Notes: a model not told the origin generated them from the letters alone. Shown: positions 10,325-21,695, counted from the stretch's first letter. The stretch: 64,000 bases of DNA from Pseudomonadota bacterium (GCA_022843465.1 JALHNO010000002.1:248001-312000); one strand, 5' to 3'. Translations and numbers: made by a program.

Positions 10325-10627
10325 GTGTTCCGCTGGCTACTCCTGCTGCTGCTCCTGCTCTGCGTTGCCCTGCAGATAAAGCTGTGGTCGGGGCAGGGCG
10401 GGCGTGCGGATGTGCATCGGCTGCAGGCGCGGGTGGAACAGCAGAAGGCGGAAAATGCCGCCTTGCAGCAGCGCAATGAAGCCCTGGCGGCCGATGTCGA
10501 CGACCTCAAGACGGGCACCGATGCCATCGAAGAGAAGGCACGCGGCGAACTCGGCATGATCAAACCCGGCGAGACGTTTTACCAGGTGGTCGAGGAAGGC
10601 CCCAATACGGAGAGGAAGCCCGAATGA
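10325..10627 (+). CDS. ftsB: Cell division protein FtsB
   Basis: Small bitopic membrane protein of the divisome FtsQLB complex. A single Leu-rich transmembrane helix (residues about 4-17) is followed by a periplasmic coiled coil with Leu/Ala heptads (about 28-60) and the conserved segment EEKARGELGMIKPGE, typical of FtsB. GTG start at 10325; GGAG lies about 11 bases upstream, a long spacing. The 3' end overlaps ispD by 4 bases (ATGA), implying translational coupling. Confidence 0.93.
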   Translation: MFRWLLLLLLLLCVALQIKLWSGQGGRADVHRLQARVEQQKAENAALQQRNEALAADVDDLKTGTDAIEEKARGELGMIKPGETFYQVVEEGPNTERKPE

Positions 10628-11319
10628 TCTGGTGCGTAGTGCCCGCAGCGGGCCGTGGGCAGCGCTTTGGCGCGGTGATCCCCAAGCAGTACGCGCCCCT
10701 GGTCGGGGTGCCCATGCTGATCCGGACGCTCGATCGACTGATCTCCCATCCGCGCGTGGCGGGCTTGATGGTGGCATTGGCCGACGCCGATGAGTTATGG
10801 CCCGATCTGCATGAACTCGAGGGCAAGCCGGTGCACACCTGCGTTGGCGGTGTCGAGCGCGCCGACTCGGTATTGTCGGCACTCGATGCGCTCGCATCTC
10901 TCTGTGATGCGGATGACTGGGTCATGGTGCACGACGCCGCGCGACCCTGTGTGCGCCATCACGACATCGATCTGTTGCTGGAGCAGGGCATGGCGCATCC
11001 GCACGGCGCGATTCTGGCGGCGCCGATTCGCGACAGCGTCAAACGCGGCAGTGCCGGCGCGGCGATCACCGAATCGCTGGATCGTTCGATGCTGTGGCGG
11101 GCGCTGACCCCGCAGTTGTTCCGTTATGGGGTGTTGCGCAATGCGCTGCGCGCCGCGTTGTCTGACTCCGCCGTCCGACCCCGGATTACCGACGAGGCCT
11201 CGGCGATCGAACTGCAAGGCGGACAGCCATTGCTGGTGCAGGGCGCGGACGACAATATCAAGGTCACCAGCCTGCACGATCTGGCGCTGGCCGAATTCAT
11301 CCTGACGAGTCCGTCCTGA
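10624..11319 (+). CDS. ispD: 2-C-methyl-D-erythritol 4-phosphate cytidylyltransferase
   Basis: Third step of the MEP isoprenoid pathway (MEP + CTP to CDP-ME). The 231 residues open with the nucleotide-binding loop [10 protein letters not shown], followed by PKQY, the conserved VHDAARPC and TDEASAIE segments. It overlaps ftsB upstream and is two bases from ispF, which acts two steps later in the same pathway. Confidence 0.96.
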   Translation: MIWCVVPAAGRGQRFGAVIPKQYAPLVGVPMLIRTLDRLISHPRVAGLMVALADADELWPDLHELEGKPVHTCVGGVERADSVLSALDALASLCDADDWVMVHDAARPCVRHHDIDLLLEQGMAHPHGAILAAPIRDSVKRGSAGAAITESLDRSMLWRALTPQLFRYGVLRNALRAALSDSAVRPRITDEASAIELQGGQPLLVQGADDNIKVTSLHDLALAEFILTSPS

Positions 11320-11321
11320 GC

Positions 11322-11804
11322 ATGGCCATTCGTATCGGTCATGGCATCGACGTGCATGCGTTCGGCGAAGGCGATGCCATTGCGCTGGGCGGCGTGCGCG
11401 TTCCGCACAGCCACGGCGTAGTGGCGCATTCCGACGGCGATGTGATCATCCACGCGCTCTGCGATGCCCTCCTCGGTGCGCTCGCGCTCGGGGATATCGG
11501 GCAGCATTTTCCACCCTCCGATGCCCGCTGGAAGGGCGCCGATAGTCGTGTTTTCCTGCGCCATGTCACCGCCTTGTTGCAGCAGGCCGGATGGCGGTTG
11601 GGCAATGCCGACATCACCGTCCTCGCCGAGGCGCCGCGAATTGGACCGCATCGCGAATCGATCAGGCGCGCCCTGGCCGATGAGCTGGGTTGTGATATCG
11701 GCCAGATCAGCGTCAAGGCCACGACCACCGAGCGCCTTGGCTTCACCGGGCGCGCCGAGGGGATCGCCGCCGAGGCTGTGGTCCTGATCGAATCGATCGC
11801 ATGA
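11322..11804 (+). CDS. ispF: 2-C-methyl-D-erythritol 2,4-cyclodiphosphate synthase
   Basis: MEP-pathway enzyme that cyclises CDP-ME 2-phosphate with release of CMP. The 160 residues fit the family. Metal-binding Asp10 and His12 are in GHGIDVHAF; the [12 protein letters not shown] segment supplies another metal His; the C-terminal [13 protein letters not shown] is the usual signature. Separate from ispD (not fused). The stop overlaps the truD start by 4 bases. Confidence 0.97.
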   Translation: MAIRIGHGIDVHAFGEGDAIALGGVRVPHSHGVVAHSDGDVIIHALCDALLGALALGDIGQHFPPSDARWKGADSRVFLRHVTALLQQAGWRLGNADITVLAEAPRIGPHRESIRRALADELGCDIGQISVKATTTERLGFTGRAEGIAAEAVVLIESIA

Positions 11805-12817
11805 TCGGCGAACTGCCCTATGCCCATGGCGGTCCGCCGCTGTCCGGTCGCATGCGCGCCGAGCCCGAGGACTTTCTGGTTGATGAATTGATCGGTTTCA
11901 GTGCTACCGGCGCCGGAGAGCACTGGCTGGTGCACATCGAGAAGCGCGCCGCCAACACCGCCTGGGCGCTGCGTCGGCTGGCGAGTTTTGCCGGTGTCGC
12001 CGAACGCGAACTCGGGTACGCCGGGATGAAGGACCGCCACGCGGTTGCGCGCCAGTACTTCAGCGTTCCTGCCAAGAAGGGCGTGGCGCTGGACTGGTCC
12101 AGTTTCAGCGATCCGGATGTACGCATACTCAGTGCGCTGCGGCATGCGCGCAAGATCCAGCGCGGAGCGCTGCAGGGCAACCGCTTCGTGCTGACGATTC
12201 GGGATGTAGCCGGAGATCGTGCGGCGGCGGGGCAGGTGCTCGCGGCGATTGCGGCCGCTGGCGTCCCCAACTACTTTGGCGAACAGCGCTTCGGACGCGG
12301 TGGTGCCAATGTCGACAAGGCGCGTGCCCTGTTCGCGGGTCGTCGCTTTGAGCGCAACGAGCGTTCGATCCTGCTGAGCGCGGCGCGTTCGGAAATCTTC
12401 AATGCGGTCCTGGCAGCGCGCGTCGAGGCGGCGACCTGGGACCAGGCACAGGCGGGCGATGTGTTTCAGTTGGACGGACGCAGCGCAATCTTTGGTCCGG
12501 AGCTGATCGATGCGGCCCTGCGCGAACGGGTGGCGCGTGGAGAGATCCATCCGACTGGCCCGCTCTGGGGTCGCGGCACCCTGCGCAGCGCGGACGCTGT
12601 GGCCGAACTGGAGACCGCCATCGGCGCCGCGCACAGCGATCTGGCGGCCGGTGTCGAGGCGGCTGGCATGGAACAGGAACGACGCGCGCTGCGGATCAGG
12701 CCCGGCGCATTGACCAGTGCCTGGCTGGCCGATGACGTTCTGCGCGTCGAGTTCTCGCTGCCAGCTGGCGCCTATGCGACATCGACCCTGCGTGAACTGC
12801 TGAAGACCAGTGCCTGA
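11801..12817 (+). CDS. truD: tRNA pseudouridine(13) synthase TruD
   Basis: Catalyses pseudouridine formation at position 13 of tRNA(Glu). The 338 residues contain the family signature [10 protein letters not shown] with catalytic Asp78, then [10 protein letters not shown]. Last gene of the eno-ftsB-ispD-ispF-truD run; in many gammaproteobacteria surE-pcm follow, but here the next gene is convergent and unrelated. Start overlaps ispF (ATGA). Confidence 0.95.
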   Translation: MIGELPYAHGGPPLSGRMRAEPEDFLVDELIGFSATGAGEHWLVHIEKRAANTAWALRRLASFAGVAERELGYAGMKDRHAVARQYFSVPAKKGVALDWSSFSDPDVRILSALRHARKIQRGALQGNRFVLTIRDVAGDRAAAGQVLAAIAAAGVPNYFGEQRFGRGGANVDKARALFAGRRFERNERSILLSAARSEIFNAVLAARVEAATWDQAQAGDVFQLDGRSAIFGPELIDAALRERVARGEIHPTGPLWGRGTLRSADAVAELETAIGAAHSDLAAGVEAAGMEQERRALRIRPGALTSAWLADDVLRVEFSLPAGAYATSTLRELLKTSA

Positions 12818-12831
12818 GGCCCGATCCGGTC

Positions 12832-13590
12832 TCAGCCGGATTTCGACTTCAGTTTGGCAACCAGGGCGCGCAGCGTGGATTGGGTCTCGTCGCCAAACCA
12901 GGCATCGGCAAAATCGGCGGAGGGAAAGCGCTCGGGATCGGACATGATGTCGGCCAGATCGCGGCGCGCCATGCGGCGGGTTCCGCTCATCGCCTCGCTC
13001 GGCAGTGCCAGCAGATCACGACACCAGGCCAGCGCACGTGGGATCACCTGATCGCCTTCGGCAAGCTCATCGACGAGTCCGATGGCGTGCGCGGTTTCCG
13101 ACTCCACCATCGCGCCAGCGACCATCAGGCGCTCCGCGCGATGCGCGCCGAGCAGGCGCTTGTAGGCGAGCTGAATCACCTCGGGCACCATCAGGCCGAC
13201 CTGGACTTCGTTCAGTCCGATCCGGTACTTGCCGGTCGCCATGATCCGGTAATCGCAGAAGATGCTGATCACGGCGCCACCCGCTGGCGAGTGCCCGGTA
13301 ATTGCGGCGACGGTGGGAATCGGTGCGCGTGCGACGGCGGCCATCAGGGCAAAGAAATCGTTCCAGAACGCCGTGATGCCGTCACGATCCAGCGTCAGCA
13401 GGGTGGGTACATCAAGCCCGGCCGAATACATCCCCGGCGTGCCGCTGATCACCAGGGCACGAAAGCCCTGTGCGGGTGCCGCCCGGATCGCAGCGAGCAG
13501 GAGCTTGGTCAACTCCGGAGAAATCGCATTCACCGGTGGCCGCGACAGGCGCAATTCGAGAATCTGCTCGTGTTCAATACGTTCGATCAT
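12832..13590 (-). CDS. Enoyl-CoA hydratase/isomerase family, resembles delta3,delta2-enoyl-CoA isomerase
   Basis: Crotonase-fold protein of about 252 residues. The CoA/oxyanion segments are MYSAGLDV and HSPAGGAV, and the candidate catalytic Glu lies in GLNEVQVG, which together resemble mitochondrial ECI1 (SAGLDL ... GLNETQLG) more than hydratases with two catalytic Glu residues. It would act in beta-oxidation of unsaturated fatty acids. The start at 13590 (MIERIEHEQ) is chosen because the fold begins there; an ATG 39 bases upstream is possible. Standalone gene convergent with truD. Confidence 0.75.
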   Translation of the reverse strand: MIERIEHEQILELRLSRPPVNAISPELTKLLLAAIRAAPAQGFRALVISGTPGMYSAGLDVPTLLTLDRDGITAFWNDFFALMAAVARAPIPTVAAITGHSPAGGAVISIFCDYRIMATGKYRIGLNEVQVGLMVPEVIQLAYKRLLGAHRAERLMVAGAMVESETAHAIGLVDELAEGDQVIPRALAWCRDLLALPSEAMSGTRRMARRDLADIMSDPERFPSADFADAWFGDETQSTLRALVAKLKSKSG

Positions 13591-13726
13591 GGCGGGCGCT
13601 CGCGGCAGGGAGGGTGCGCAAAGTATCATGCACGGCTGGAGCCGATAAGCGTGCCGGATGGACGCCGCCGGATGAGATTGCCGTGGTCGGCAATGCGACC
13701 ACAGTCAGAATCAGGGAATTGGCAGA

Positions 13727-14158
13727 ATGCTCTTGCGCAGCATGTTTTTCGCCCTGCTGATGGTCACCGTGGGCGGCAATGCGGCAGAACTGGAGGCCCG
13801 TTCCGCGTGGATTCGTGACGCGCCGGCAGGCGCGGCCATGCGTGCCGGTTATGTTGAACTGCATAATCGCGGAACCAGCACGGTCGAGATTGTCGCCGCC
13901 AGCAGCGCGGCCTTCGGCCTCGTCGAGTTGCACGAAACGCGCATGGTCGATGGGGTGGCGCGGATGCGCGAATTGCCGCCGGTGCAGATTTTGCCGGGTG
14001 GTCAATTTGCGTTCGTTCCGGGTGGCCCGCATTTCATGTTGATGCGCGGCAGGATTCCGCTGGAAAAAGGTGACCGCTGTGTCATTCGCCTGGACTTCAG
14101 CGACGGGACTTCACAGGACATCACCTTCCAGGTTGGTCTGCAGCCCGAATCAGACTGA
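13727..14158 (+). CDS. Periplasmic copper chaperone PCu(A)C
   Basis: Secreted 143-residue protein with an N-terminal signal peptide (about residues 1-20, ending GGNAAE). The copper-binding pattern H-x10-M-x21-H-x-M is exact: His69, Met80, His102, Met104. PCu(A)C proteins deliver Cu(I) to the CuA site of cytochrome c oxidase, often with Sco; no sco or cox gene is in this window. It stands alone between two minus-strand genes. Confidence 0.9.
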   Translation: MLLRSMFFALLMVTVGGNAAELEARSAWIRDAPAGAAMRAGYVELHNRGTSTVEIVAASSAAFGLVELHETRMVDGVARMRELPPVQILPGGQFAFVPGGPHFMLMRGRIPLEKGDRCVIRLDFSDGTSQDITFQVGLQPESD

Positions 14159-14181
14159 GCACCGCCAAAGCAGAACCTGAT

Positions 14182-14598
14182 TCAGCGCGCCGGCAATTCC
14201 AGCGCACGCCGGACATGGTCGGGCAGCGGCACCGAAGCGCCTGAGGCGGAAGCCACCCAGACCAACACGGAATCGCCGTCGGCGTACAGCGTGGATTCGT
14301 CGCTGCGATCGACGATGCGGAAGCCGAGCGTCAGGCTGCTGTTGCCGACCCGGATGCAATACAGCGCTACCAGCAGTTCGGTCGGCCACAGGATCGGCTT
14401 GCGAAAGTTGACGTGCATGCCGGCGAGCACCGGGCCGGATTCCCCGCTGACCCAGGGTTTGTCGAAGGTCTGGAACCAGCGCAGGCGCGCTTCTTCGACA
14501 TAGGTGGCGTAGACGCTGTTGTTGACATGGTTGAGAGCATCCATATCACCCCAGCGGGTGGTGACGGGGACGCGAATCAACGGGGTCTGCGCGCTCAT
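14182..14598 (-). CDS. Acyl-CoA thioesterase, 4HBT/YbgC hot-dog family
   Basis: A 138-residue single hot-dog domain. [13 protein letters not shown] carries the usual catalytic Asp (Asp20 or a close neighbour) followed by the HVNN turn typical of 4-hydroxybenzoyl-CoA thioesterase-like enzymes. It would hydrolyse acyl-CoA esters; substrate unknown. The ATG overlaps the uvrA stop by 4 bases, so it is probably co-transcribed and translationally coupled to uvrA, an unexpected partner. Confidence 0.82.
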   Translation of the reverse strand: MSAQTPLIRVPVTTRWGDMDALNHVNNSVYATYVEEARLRWFQTFDKPWVSGESGPVLAGMHVNFRKPILWPTELLVALYCIRVGNSSLTLGFRIVDRSDESTLYADGDSVLVWVASASGASVPLPDHVRRALELPAR

Positions 14599-17588
14599 TT
14601 TTTCGAATTCCTTGCAGTGGGCTTCGGCTTGGGCGTTGTCCTGGGCTTCGGCTTCGCACGGGTGACTGCAGCGACGCTGGCTGCCGATTTGGTTCTGCCG
14701 GCTGCGGCTGCCACGGATTTTCGAGCCGGCTTGGCTGGCGCCACTGTGGTGGCGACACGCTCGCCCAATACCCGGGCCAGAAACCTGCCGGTGTGTGAGC
14801 CTGCGGTCGCCGCTACCTGCTCCGGCGTGCCGCGGGCCACGATGCGGCCACCGCGATCACCGCCCTCCGGGCCGAGGTCGATCACCCAGTCGGCGGTCTT
14901 GATGACATCCAGATTGTGTTCGATCACGACCACGGTATTGCCGTCGTCACTGAGTCGATGCAGTACTTCCAGCAACTGGGCAATATCGTGGAAGTGCAGG
15001 CCGGTGGTCGGTTCGTCGAGGATGTAGAGCGTGCGGCCGGTATCGCGCTTGGACAACTCGCGCGACAATTTCACCCGTTGCGCCTCACCGCCCGACAGCG
15101 TGGTCGCACTCTGGCCGAGCTTGATATAGCTGAGGCCCACGGCCATCAGGGTTTCCAGCTTGCGCGCCAGCACCGGCACGCTGGCGAACAGTTTGAGCGC
15201 GTCCTCGATGGTCATCTCCAGCACGTCGTGAATGCTGTAACCCTTGTAGTGGATCTCCAGCGTTTCGCGGTTGTAGCGCTTGCCGTGGCAGGCGTCGCAG
15301 GACACATACACGTCGGGCAGGAAATGCATTTCGACCTTGATCAGGCCATCCCCCTGGCAGGCCTCGCAGCGACCGCCCTTTACATTGAAACTGAAACGGC
15401 CGGGTCCATAGCCACGCGAACGTGCCTCCGGTACCTGGGCGTAGAGATCGCGCAGCGGCGTGAACAATCCGGTGTAGGTTGCCGGATTGGAGCGCGGTGT
15501 GCGGCCGATCGGCGACTGGTCGATATCGACGACCTTGTCGAACAAGTCCAGTCCCGACACCTCACGATAGGCAGCCGGCCGCTCGCTGGCGCCATTGAGT
15601 TCGGCCGCCGCCAGTCGATACAGCGTGTCGTTGATCAGGGTCGACTTCCCGGAGCCGGATACGCCGGTGATGCAGGTGAACAGTCCGGCTGGAATTTCCA
15701 GATCCACTTCGTGCAGGTTGTTGCCGGTCGCGCCCAGCAGGCGCAGGATCTTGTCCTGATCGCAGGGACGCCGCTCGCCGGGGATCTCGATTCGGCGGCG
15801 GCCACTCAGATAGTCTCCGGTCAGTGAACGGGGTGCCGCGAGCAGATTCTCCAGGCTTCCCTGGGCCACAATCTCACCGCCATGCACTCCCGCGGCCGGT
15901 CCGATATCGAGCAGATGATCGGCGAGTCGGATGGCGTCCTCATCGTGTTCGACCACGATCACCGTGTTGCCGAGGTCACGCAGACGGGTCAGTGTGCCGA
16001 GCAGGCGTTCGTTGTCGCGCTGATGCAGGCCGATCGAGGGCTCGTCAAGCACATACATCACGCCGACCAGACCGGCGCCGATCTGCGAGGCCAAGCGGAT
16101 TCGCTGTGCTTCGCCGCCCGATAATGAGTCCGCCTGCCGATCCAGTGTCAGATACTCCAGTCCGACATCGACCAGGAAGCGCAGCCGCTCGCGGATTTCC
16201 TTGACGATCTTCGCGGCGATTTCACCGCGCCAGCCGGCGAGGGTGAGCGTGTCGAACAGCCGCATGGTCTCTTCAATGGCCAGTGCGGTGATTTCGGGCA
16301 GGTTGCGATCGGCCACGAAGACGTGCCGGGCCGACCGGTTCAAGCGCTGGCCGCTGCATTCCTGGCAGGGCTGCTCGCTGATGAACTTCGACAACTCCTC
16401 GCGTACGACGGCTGAATCGGTTTCGCGGTAGCGCCGCTCGAGATTGGGCAGGATGCCCTCGAAGCGGTGCTTGCGCGTCATTGAAGTGCCGCTGTCGGAG
16501 AGGTAGCGGAACTCGATTTCCTCCTTGCCGCTGCCATTGAGCACGCGCTCGCGCACGCTCGCCGGCAACTTGTTCCATTCGGTCTCGACATCGAACCCGT
16601 AATGCCGAGCCAGCGACTGGATCATGTGGAAATAGTAGGGATTGCGACGATCCCAGCCACGCACAGCGCCCGCTGCGAGTGCGAGTTCCGGATGTACGAC
16701 GACGCGCGCCGGATCGAAATACTGGGTGACACCGAGGCCATCACAGGCAGTGCAGGCACCCATCGGTGAATTGAACGAGAACAGCCGCGGCTCCATCTCG
16801 GACAGCGAGTAATCGCAGATCGGACAGGAAAATTTCGATGAGTACAGGATTTCCCTGGCCTGGTCGTCGTCCATGTCGGCGACGATCACCAGACCTTCGC
16901 CGAGCCGCAGGGCGGTCTCGAAGGATTCGGCAAGGCGCTGCTTGATGTCGGCCTTGGGCCGGAAGCGATCGACCACCGCTTCGATCGTGTGCTTTTGACG
17001 CAGGGCCAGAGCCGGCACCGATTCGATTTCGTGGATGGCGCCATTGACGCGGACGCGCACGAAACCCTGGCCGCGCAACTGCTCGAAGACCTGGACATGC
17101 TCGCCCTTGCGATCACGGATCACCGGCGCCAGCAGCATGTAGCGGTGTTCCGCGTTCAGCGCCAGGGTGTTGTCGACCATCTGCGAGACGGTCTGCGCCT
17201 CCAGCGGCACCCCATGATCGGGGCAGCGCGGTGTACCGGTGCGCGCGAACAGCAGACGCAGATAATCGTAGATCTCGGTGATGGTGCCGACGGTCGAGCG
17301 CGGATTGTGCGAGGTCGACTTCTGCTCGATCGAAATTGCGGGAGAAAGCCCTTCGATGTGATCGACATCGGGCTTTTCCATCATCGACAGGAACTGCCGG
17401 GCATAGGCCGACAGCGATTCGACGTAGCGGCGCTGGCCTTCGGCGTAGATCGTGTCGAAGGCGAGCGAGCTCTTGCCCGAGCCGGACAGGCCGGTGATCA
17501 CGATCAGCCGATCGCGCGGCAGGTCAAGGTCGATGTTCTTGAGATTGTGCGTGCGGGCACCGCGGATGCGGATCGTGTCCATCGCCAT
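14595..17588 (-). CDS. uvrA: Excinuclease ABC subunit A
   Basis: DNA damage-recognition ATPase of nucleotide excision repair, about 997 residues. Two ABC modules: Walker [10 protein letters not shown] and GVSGSGKST, signatures [11 protein letters not shown] and [11 protein letters not shown]. Zinc-finger Cys pairs are in CPICDY/CTACDG and CEACQG/CDACHG. The start [10 protein letters not shown] at 17588 is chosen because GGAG lies 6 bases upstream; the frame is open further upstream without homology. The last ~55 residues form a Lys/Ala/Pro-rich basic tail beyond the usual end. I saw no clear LexA site upstream. Confidence 0.97.
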   Translation of the reverse strand: MAMDTIRIRGARTHNLKNIDLDLPRDRLIVITGLSGSGKSSLAFDTIYAEGQRRYVESLSAYARQFLSMMEKPDVDHIEGLSPAISIEQKSTSHNPRSTVGTITEIYDYLRLLFARTGTPRCPDHGVPLEAQTVSQMVDNTLALNAEHRYMLLAPVIRDRKGEHVQVFEQLRGQGFVRVRVNGAIHEIESVPALALRQKHTIEAVVDRFRPKADIKQRLAESFETALRLGEGLVIVADMDDDQAREILYSSKFSCPICDYSLSEMEPRLFSFNSPMGACTACDGLGVTQYFDPARVVVHPELALAAGAVRGWDRRNPYYFHMIQSLARHYGFDVETEWNKLPASVRERVLNGSGKEEIEFRYLSDSGTSMTRKHRFEGILPNLERRYRETDSAVVREELSKFISEQPCQECSGQRLNRSARHVFVADRNLPEITALAIEETMRLFDTLTLAGWRGEIAAKIVKEIRERLRFLVDVGLEYLTLDRQADSLSGGEAQRIRLASQIGAGLVGVMYVLDEPSIGLHQRDNERLLGTLTRLRDLGNTVIVVEHDEDAIRLADHLLDIGPAAGVHGGEIVAQGSLENLLAAPRSLTGDYLSGRRRIEIPGERRPCDQDKILRLLGATGNNLHEVDLEIPAGLFTCITGVSGSGKSTLINDTLYRLAAAELNGASERPAAYREVSGLDLFDKVVDIDQSPIGRTPRSNPATYTGLFTPLRDLYAQVPEARSRGYGPGRFSFNVKGGRCEACQGDGLIKVEMHFLPDVYVSCDACHGKRYNRETLEIHYKGYSIHDVLEMTIEDALKLFASVPVLARKLETLMAVGLSYIKLGQSATTLSGGEAQRVKLSRELSKRDTGRTLYILDEPTTGLHFHDIAQLLEVLHRLSDDGNTVVVIEHNLDVIKTADWVIDLGPEGGDRGGRIVARGTPEQVAATAGSHTGRFLARVLGERVATTVAPAKPARKSVAAAAGRTKSAASVAAVTRAKPKPRTTPKPKPTARNSKK

Positions 17589-17816
17589 GGCCAGCTCCGG
17601 TAAAACGGACACCTTATCCCGGAGTGCCGGTGTCGGCAATGTGAACATCGGGCGTTGTTCAGCCGCGCACCGACCCAGCCTGAATCGCGGCGCTGCAGGT
17701 CGCCGCCGCAGTGCTGGCATGCGCTATCATGGGCATCCGGCCGGACTTCCCGGTCGGGTTGCGATGAATGCGGACGCGGTCGGTCGGGCTTGTGCGGCAT
17801 GGATTTTCTGCCGAAC

Positions 17817-17845
17817 TTGACCCCGCTGGCTGAGCCCGCTATTCT
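17817..17845 (+). promoter_or_regulatory. Sigma-70 promoter of rplU-rpmA
   Basis: TTGACC and TATTCT separated by exactly 17 bases, giving a 5' leader of about 40-45 bases before rplU. The rest of the 17589-17894 gap holds no other gene that I can support; it also carries the divergent uvrA upstream region. Confidence 0.7.
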
Positions 17846-17894
17846 CGCGCGCCCTTTTTTGGGGCTCAGAATAACTACAGAACCGAGGTTTATC

Positions 17895-18209
17895 ATGTAC
17901 GCAGTTGTTGTTACTGGCGGTAAGCAGTACCGCGTGATGCAGGGTGAGACCCTGCGTGTTGAGTTGCTCGATGCCGAGCCGGGTGCCGCGGTCGTGTTTG
18001 ACCAGGTCCTGCTGGTGGGTGATGGCGATTCCATCCTGGTCGGCCAGCCGACCGTGAGCGGAGCTTCGGTCAGCGCCAAGGTCAAGAGCCATGGCCGCGC
18101 CGACAAGATCAAGATCGTCAAATTCCGTCGCCGCAAGCACCACCGCAAGCAGATGGGCCACCGTCAGCACTTCACCGAAGTCGAGATCACCGGCATTGCC
18201 AAGGGCTGA
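17895..18209 (+). CDS. rplU: 50S ribosomal protein L21
   Basis: Ribosomal large-subunit protein of 104 residues, full length. Begins [14 protein letters not shown] and contains the conserved [20 protein letters not shown] 23S-binding stretch. The start at 17895 is the standard L21 start; the frame is open upstream but only noncoding promoter sequence lies there. Followed by rpmA and obgE in the conserved order. Confidence 0.98.
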   Translation: MYAVVVTGGKQYRVMQGETLRVELLDAEPGAAVVFDQVLLVGDGDSILVGQPTVSGASVSAKVKSHGRADKIKIVKFRRRKHHRKQMGHRQHFTEVEITGIAKG

Positions 18210-18263
18210 TCGCCCTCCAATCCGGACTTCCACTTCCGTTTCGCATCGCAGGAGTAATTCGTC

Positions 18264-18524
18264 ATGGCACAGAAAAAAGGCGTAGGCAGTTCCCGTAACG
18301 GCCGCGATTCCAACCCCAAATACCTCGGCGTCAAGATGTTTGGTGGCCAGGCCATCGAGGCCGGCAACATCATCGTGCGTCAGCGCGGTACCCAGTATCA
18401 CCCGGGCGTCAACGTCGGCCTCGGCCGCGACCACACCCTGTTTGCATTGGCCGATGGCACGGTTGAATTTGCCGTCAAGGGCCCGAAGGGCGGCCGCCGC
18501 ACCGTCAATGTGAAGACCGCGTAA
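18264..18524 (+). CDS. rpmA: 50S ribosomal protein L27
   Basis: 86-residue ribosomal protein whose N-terminal tail reaches the peptidyl-transferase centre. It starts [16 protein letters not shown], the gammaproteobacterial form without the cleaved leader found in Firmicutes. CAGGAG lies upstream of the ATG. It is followed by a strong intrinsic terminator before obgE. Confidence 0.98.
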   Translation: MAQKKGVGSSRNGRDSNPKYLGVKMFGGQAIEAGNIIVRQRGTQYHPGVNVGLGRDHTLFALADGTVEFAVKGPKGGRRTVNVKTA

Positions 18525-18543
18525 GCAGCATTGCCCGCGTTAG

Positions 18544-19644
<1,101 letters not shown>

Positions 19645-19673
19645 TCGCGACGGCGTTGGCCAGCGGCTCCAAC

Positions 19674-19696
19674 AAAAAAGCCGGCTTGCGCCGGCT
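19674..19696 (-). terminator. Rho-independent terminator of rpsT (possibly bidirectional)
   Basis: On the minus strand: AGCCGGC / GCCGGCT stem (7 bp) with a 4-base loop, then a six-T run. On the plus strand the same stem is followed by CTTT and may also stop obgE transcription. Confidence 0.88.
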
Positions 19697-19718
19697 CTTT
19701 GCTGCGCGGAGCGCAGGC

Positions 19719-19982
19719 TTACTTGATCGCGCGGATGGCGGCGGTCAGGCGGCTCTTGTGGCGGGCAGCCTTGTTCTTGTGGATCAGGCCACGCACGCTG
19801 AAGCGGTCCAGCAGCGGCTGGGCGGTGGCAAAGGCGGACTCGGCACCGGCCTTGTCGCCCGTCTCGATGGCCTTGATGACCTTCTTCACAGCGGTACGCA
19901 TCATCGAGCGATGGCTGTTGTTTTGCAGACGGTTTTTCTCCGACGTGCGCGCGCGTTTCTTCGCGGACTTGATGTTTGCCAC
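19719..19982 (-). CDS. rpsT: 30S ribosomal protein S20
   Basis: 87-residue primary 16S-binding protein. N-terminus [17 protein letters not shown] and the Ala/Lys-rich C-terminus [16 protein letters not shown] are diagnostic. The start codon is GTG (19980-19982) with GGAG 8 bases upstream; a non-ATG start recalls E. coli rpsT (UUG), where it is tied to autoregulation. It has its own promoter and terminator. Confidence 0.97.
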   Translation of the reverse strand: MANIKSAKKRARTSEKNRLQNNSHRSMMRTAVKKVIKAIETGDKAGAESAFATAQPLLDRFSVRGLIHKNKAARHKSRLTAAIRAIK

Positions 19983-20020
19983 TATGTTGCTCCGGAATCG
20001 GGGGTACAGAAAGGGCGCGC

Positions 20021-20049
20021 ATTATCTGTTGATGAGGCCCCGGCGTCAA
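20021..20049 (-). promoter_or_regulatory. Sigma-70 promoter of rpsT
   Basis: On the minus strand TTGACG and GATAAT are spaced by exactly 17 bases, with predicted start about 30 bases before the GTG of rpsT. One of the best promoter matches in the window. Confidence 0.75.
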
Positions 20050-20119
20050 TCAAAGTCTTGTCTGGACACGAATTTTCGCTGAACCGGCCGCAAATCGCCC
20101 GGCTACTGGCAGGCGCCAG

Positions 20120-21682
20120 ATGAAATTGCTGCGCTCCTCCCTGGTATTCGGCGCCTTCACCCTGCTGTCGCGCATTGCCGGTTTCGCCCGCGATGCCCTG
20201 CAGGGTGCCCTGTTTGGTACCGGCGCCGCGGCCAGCGCCTTTGTGGTGGCCTACCGGATCCCGAATTACCTGCGGCGGATTTTCGCCGAGGGTTCGTTTG
20301 CGTCGGCCTTTGTGCCGGTGCTCAGCGAACTGCGCGAGAAAGGCGATCAGGCCGCCCTTCAGGATTTCATCGACCATGTCGCCGGCGCCCTGTTGGCCCT
20401 GGTGGTGGTCGTCACTGGACTCGGCATCCTGGCCGCGCCCTGGATTGCCCGACTGTTTCTGCTGTTTGCTGGCAAGGACTCGGCGATGGTCGAGTTGACC
20501 GCGCAGATGCTGCGGATCACCTTTCCGTATCTGGTGTTCATCTCGATGACCGCGTTGGCTGGCTCGGTGCTGAACAGCTTTCGCCAGTTCGGGCTGCCCG
20601 CCTTCGCCCCGGTCCTGCACAATCTCGCCGTCATCGCGGGCATGCTGCTGCTGGCGCCGCTGCTGGCGATTCCGGCCAAGGCACTGGCCTGGGGCGTCAG
20701 TCTGGCCGGACTGCTGCAACTGCTGCTGCTGTGGCCGGCGATGCGGCGGCTGGGTCTGCGGACGCGGCTGCGTTTCAATCTGCGCCACGAGGGCGTGCGC
20801 CGTGTGCTGCGTCTGATGCTGCCGACGGTCTTTTCGTCCTCGGTGGCGCAGATCAACCTGCTGGTCGGGACCATGTTCGCCTCGCTGCTGGTGGTGCATG
20901 CGCAGTCCTGGCTTTATTACTCGGATCGCCTGATCGAGTTTCCGCTTGGGCTGTTTGGCGTCGCGATCGGCACCGTCATCCTGCCGCATCTGTCACGTCG
21001 TCACGCCGCCGAAGATGGCGCCGGCTATGCGGCAGCGATCGACTGGGGCATGCGCGGTGTGCTGCTGGTCGCGCTGCCTGCCGCGACCGGCCTGGCGGTG
21101 CTGGCCGAGCCCCTGGTCACGACACTGTTCCAGTACGGCCGGTTCAACCCTGCGGATGCCGAGATGACCGCGATCAGCGTTCGCGCCATGAGTATCGGTG
21201 TGCCGGCCTTCATGCTCAGCAAGATTCTGCTGCCGGCGTTCTACTCGCGTCAGGACACGCGCACGCCGATGCGGATCGCGATTCGGACTGTGATCGCCAA
21301 TGTGGTGCTGACGGTCGCGCTGGTAACGCCCCTGTGGCACTACGAAGTGCCGGCCGCGCATGCCGGCATCGCACTCGCCACGGGCCTGGCCGGGATCCTG
21401 AACGCCTGGTGGCTGTGGCGGTCATTGCGGCAGCAGCAATTGCTGATCGCACAACCGGGCTGGCCGGTTTTTCTGCTGCGCCTATTGGCTGGCTGCGTGC
21501 TGATGGCCGTCGTCGTCTGGCTGCTGGGCGATGCGCTGGCGCCCTGGCTGTTGCGCGCCTGGTACTGGCGGCTGTCGGCAGTTGGGGTACTGGTGACGGC
21601 GGGTGCGGCCACCTTTGCGGCAGCGCTGCTGGCGTTCGGTCTGCGCCCGGCCATGCTGCGTGAGCCGCCTGCAGTCAGCTGA
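20120..21682 (+). CDS. murJ: Lipid II flippase MurJ
   Basis: MOP-superfamily membrane protein moving lipid II across the inner membrane for peptidoglycan synthesis. The 520 residues form many hydrophobic helices with the family N-terminus SRIAGFARDALQ and the motif RIPNYLRRIFAEGSF. Position between rpsT and ribF is the conserved gammaproteobacterial location. Length and helix pattern (about 14) fit MurJ. Confidence 0.95.
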   Translation: MKLLRSSLVFGAFTLLSRIAGFARDALQGALFGTGAAASAFVVAYRIPNYLRRIFAEGSFASAFVPVLSELREKGDQAALQDFIDHVAGALLALVVVVTGLGILAAPWIARLFLLFAGKDSAMVELTAQMLRITFPYLVFISMTALAGSVLNSFRQFGLPAFAPVLHNLAVIAGMLLLAPLLAIPAKALAWGVSLAGLLQLLLLWPAMRRLGLRTRLRFNLRHEGVRRVLRLMLPTVFSSSVAQINLLVGTMFASLLVVHAQSWLYYSDRLIEFPLGLFGVAIGTVILPHLSRRHAAEDGAGYAAAIDWGMRGVLLVALPAATGLAVLAEPLVTTLFQYGRFNPADAEMTAISVRAMSIGVPAFMLSKILLPAFYSRQDTRTPMRIAIRTVIANVVLTVALVTPLWHYEVPAAHAGIALATGLAGILNAWWLWRSLRQQQLLIAQPGWPVFLLRLLAGCVLMAVVVWLLGDALAPWLLRAWYWRLSAVGVLVTAGAATFAAALLAFGLRPAMLREPPAVS

Positions 21683-21695
21683 TCGCAGCGCCGGC

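Noticed and set aside
11339-12634. 431-codon frame antisense to ispF and truD
   Set aside because: Covers two well-supported genes on the plus strand and has no motif.
17830-17869. Inverted repeat CTGAGCCC ... GGGCTCAG before rplU, considered as an L21 leader or regulatory hairpin
   Set aside because: Its left arm overlaps the promoter (17817-17845), so it would not be in the rplU transcript.
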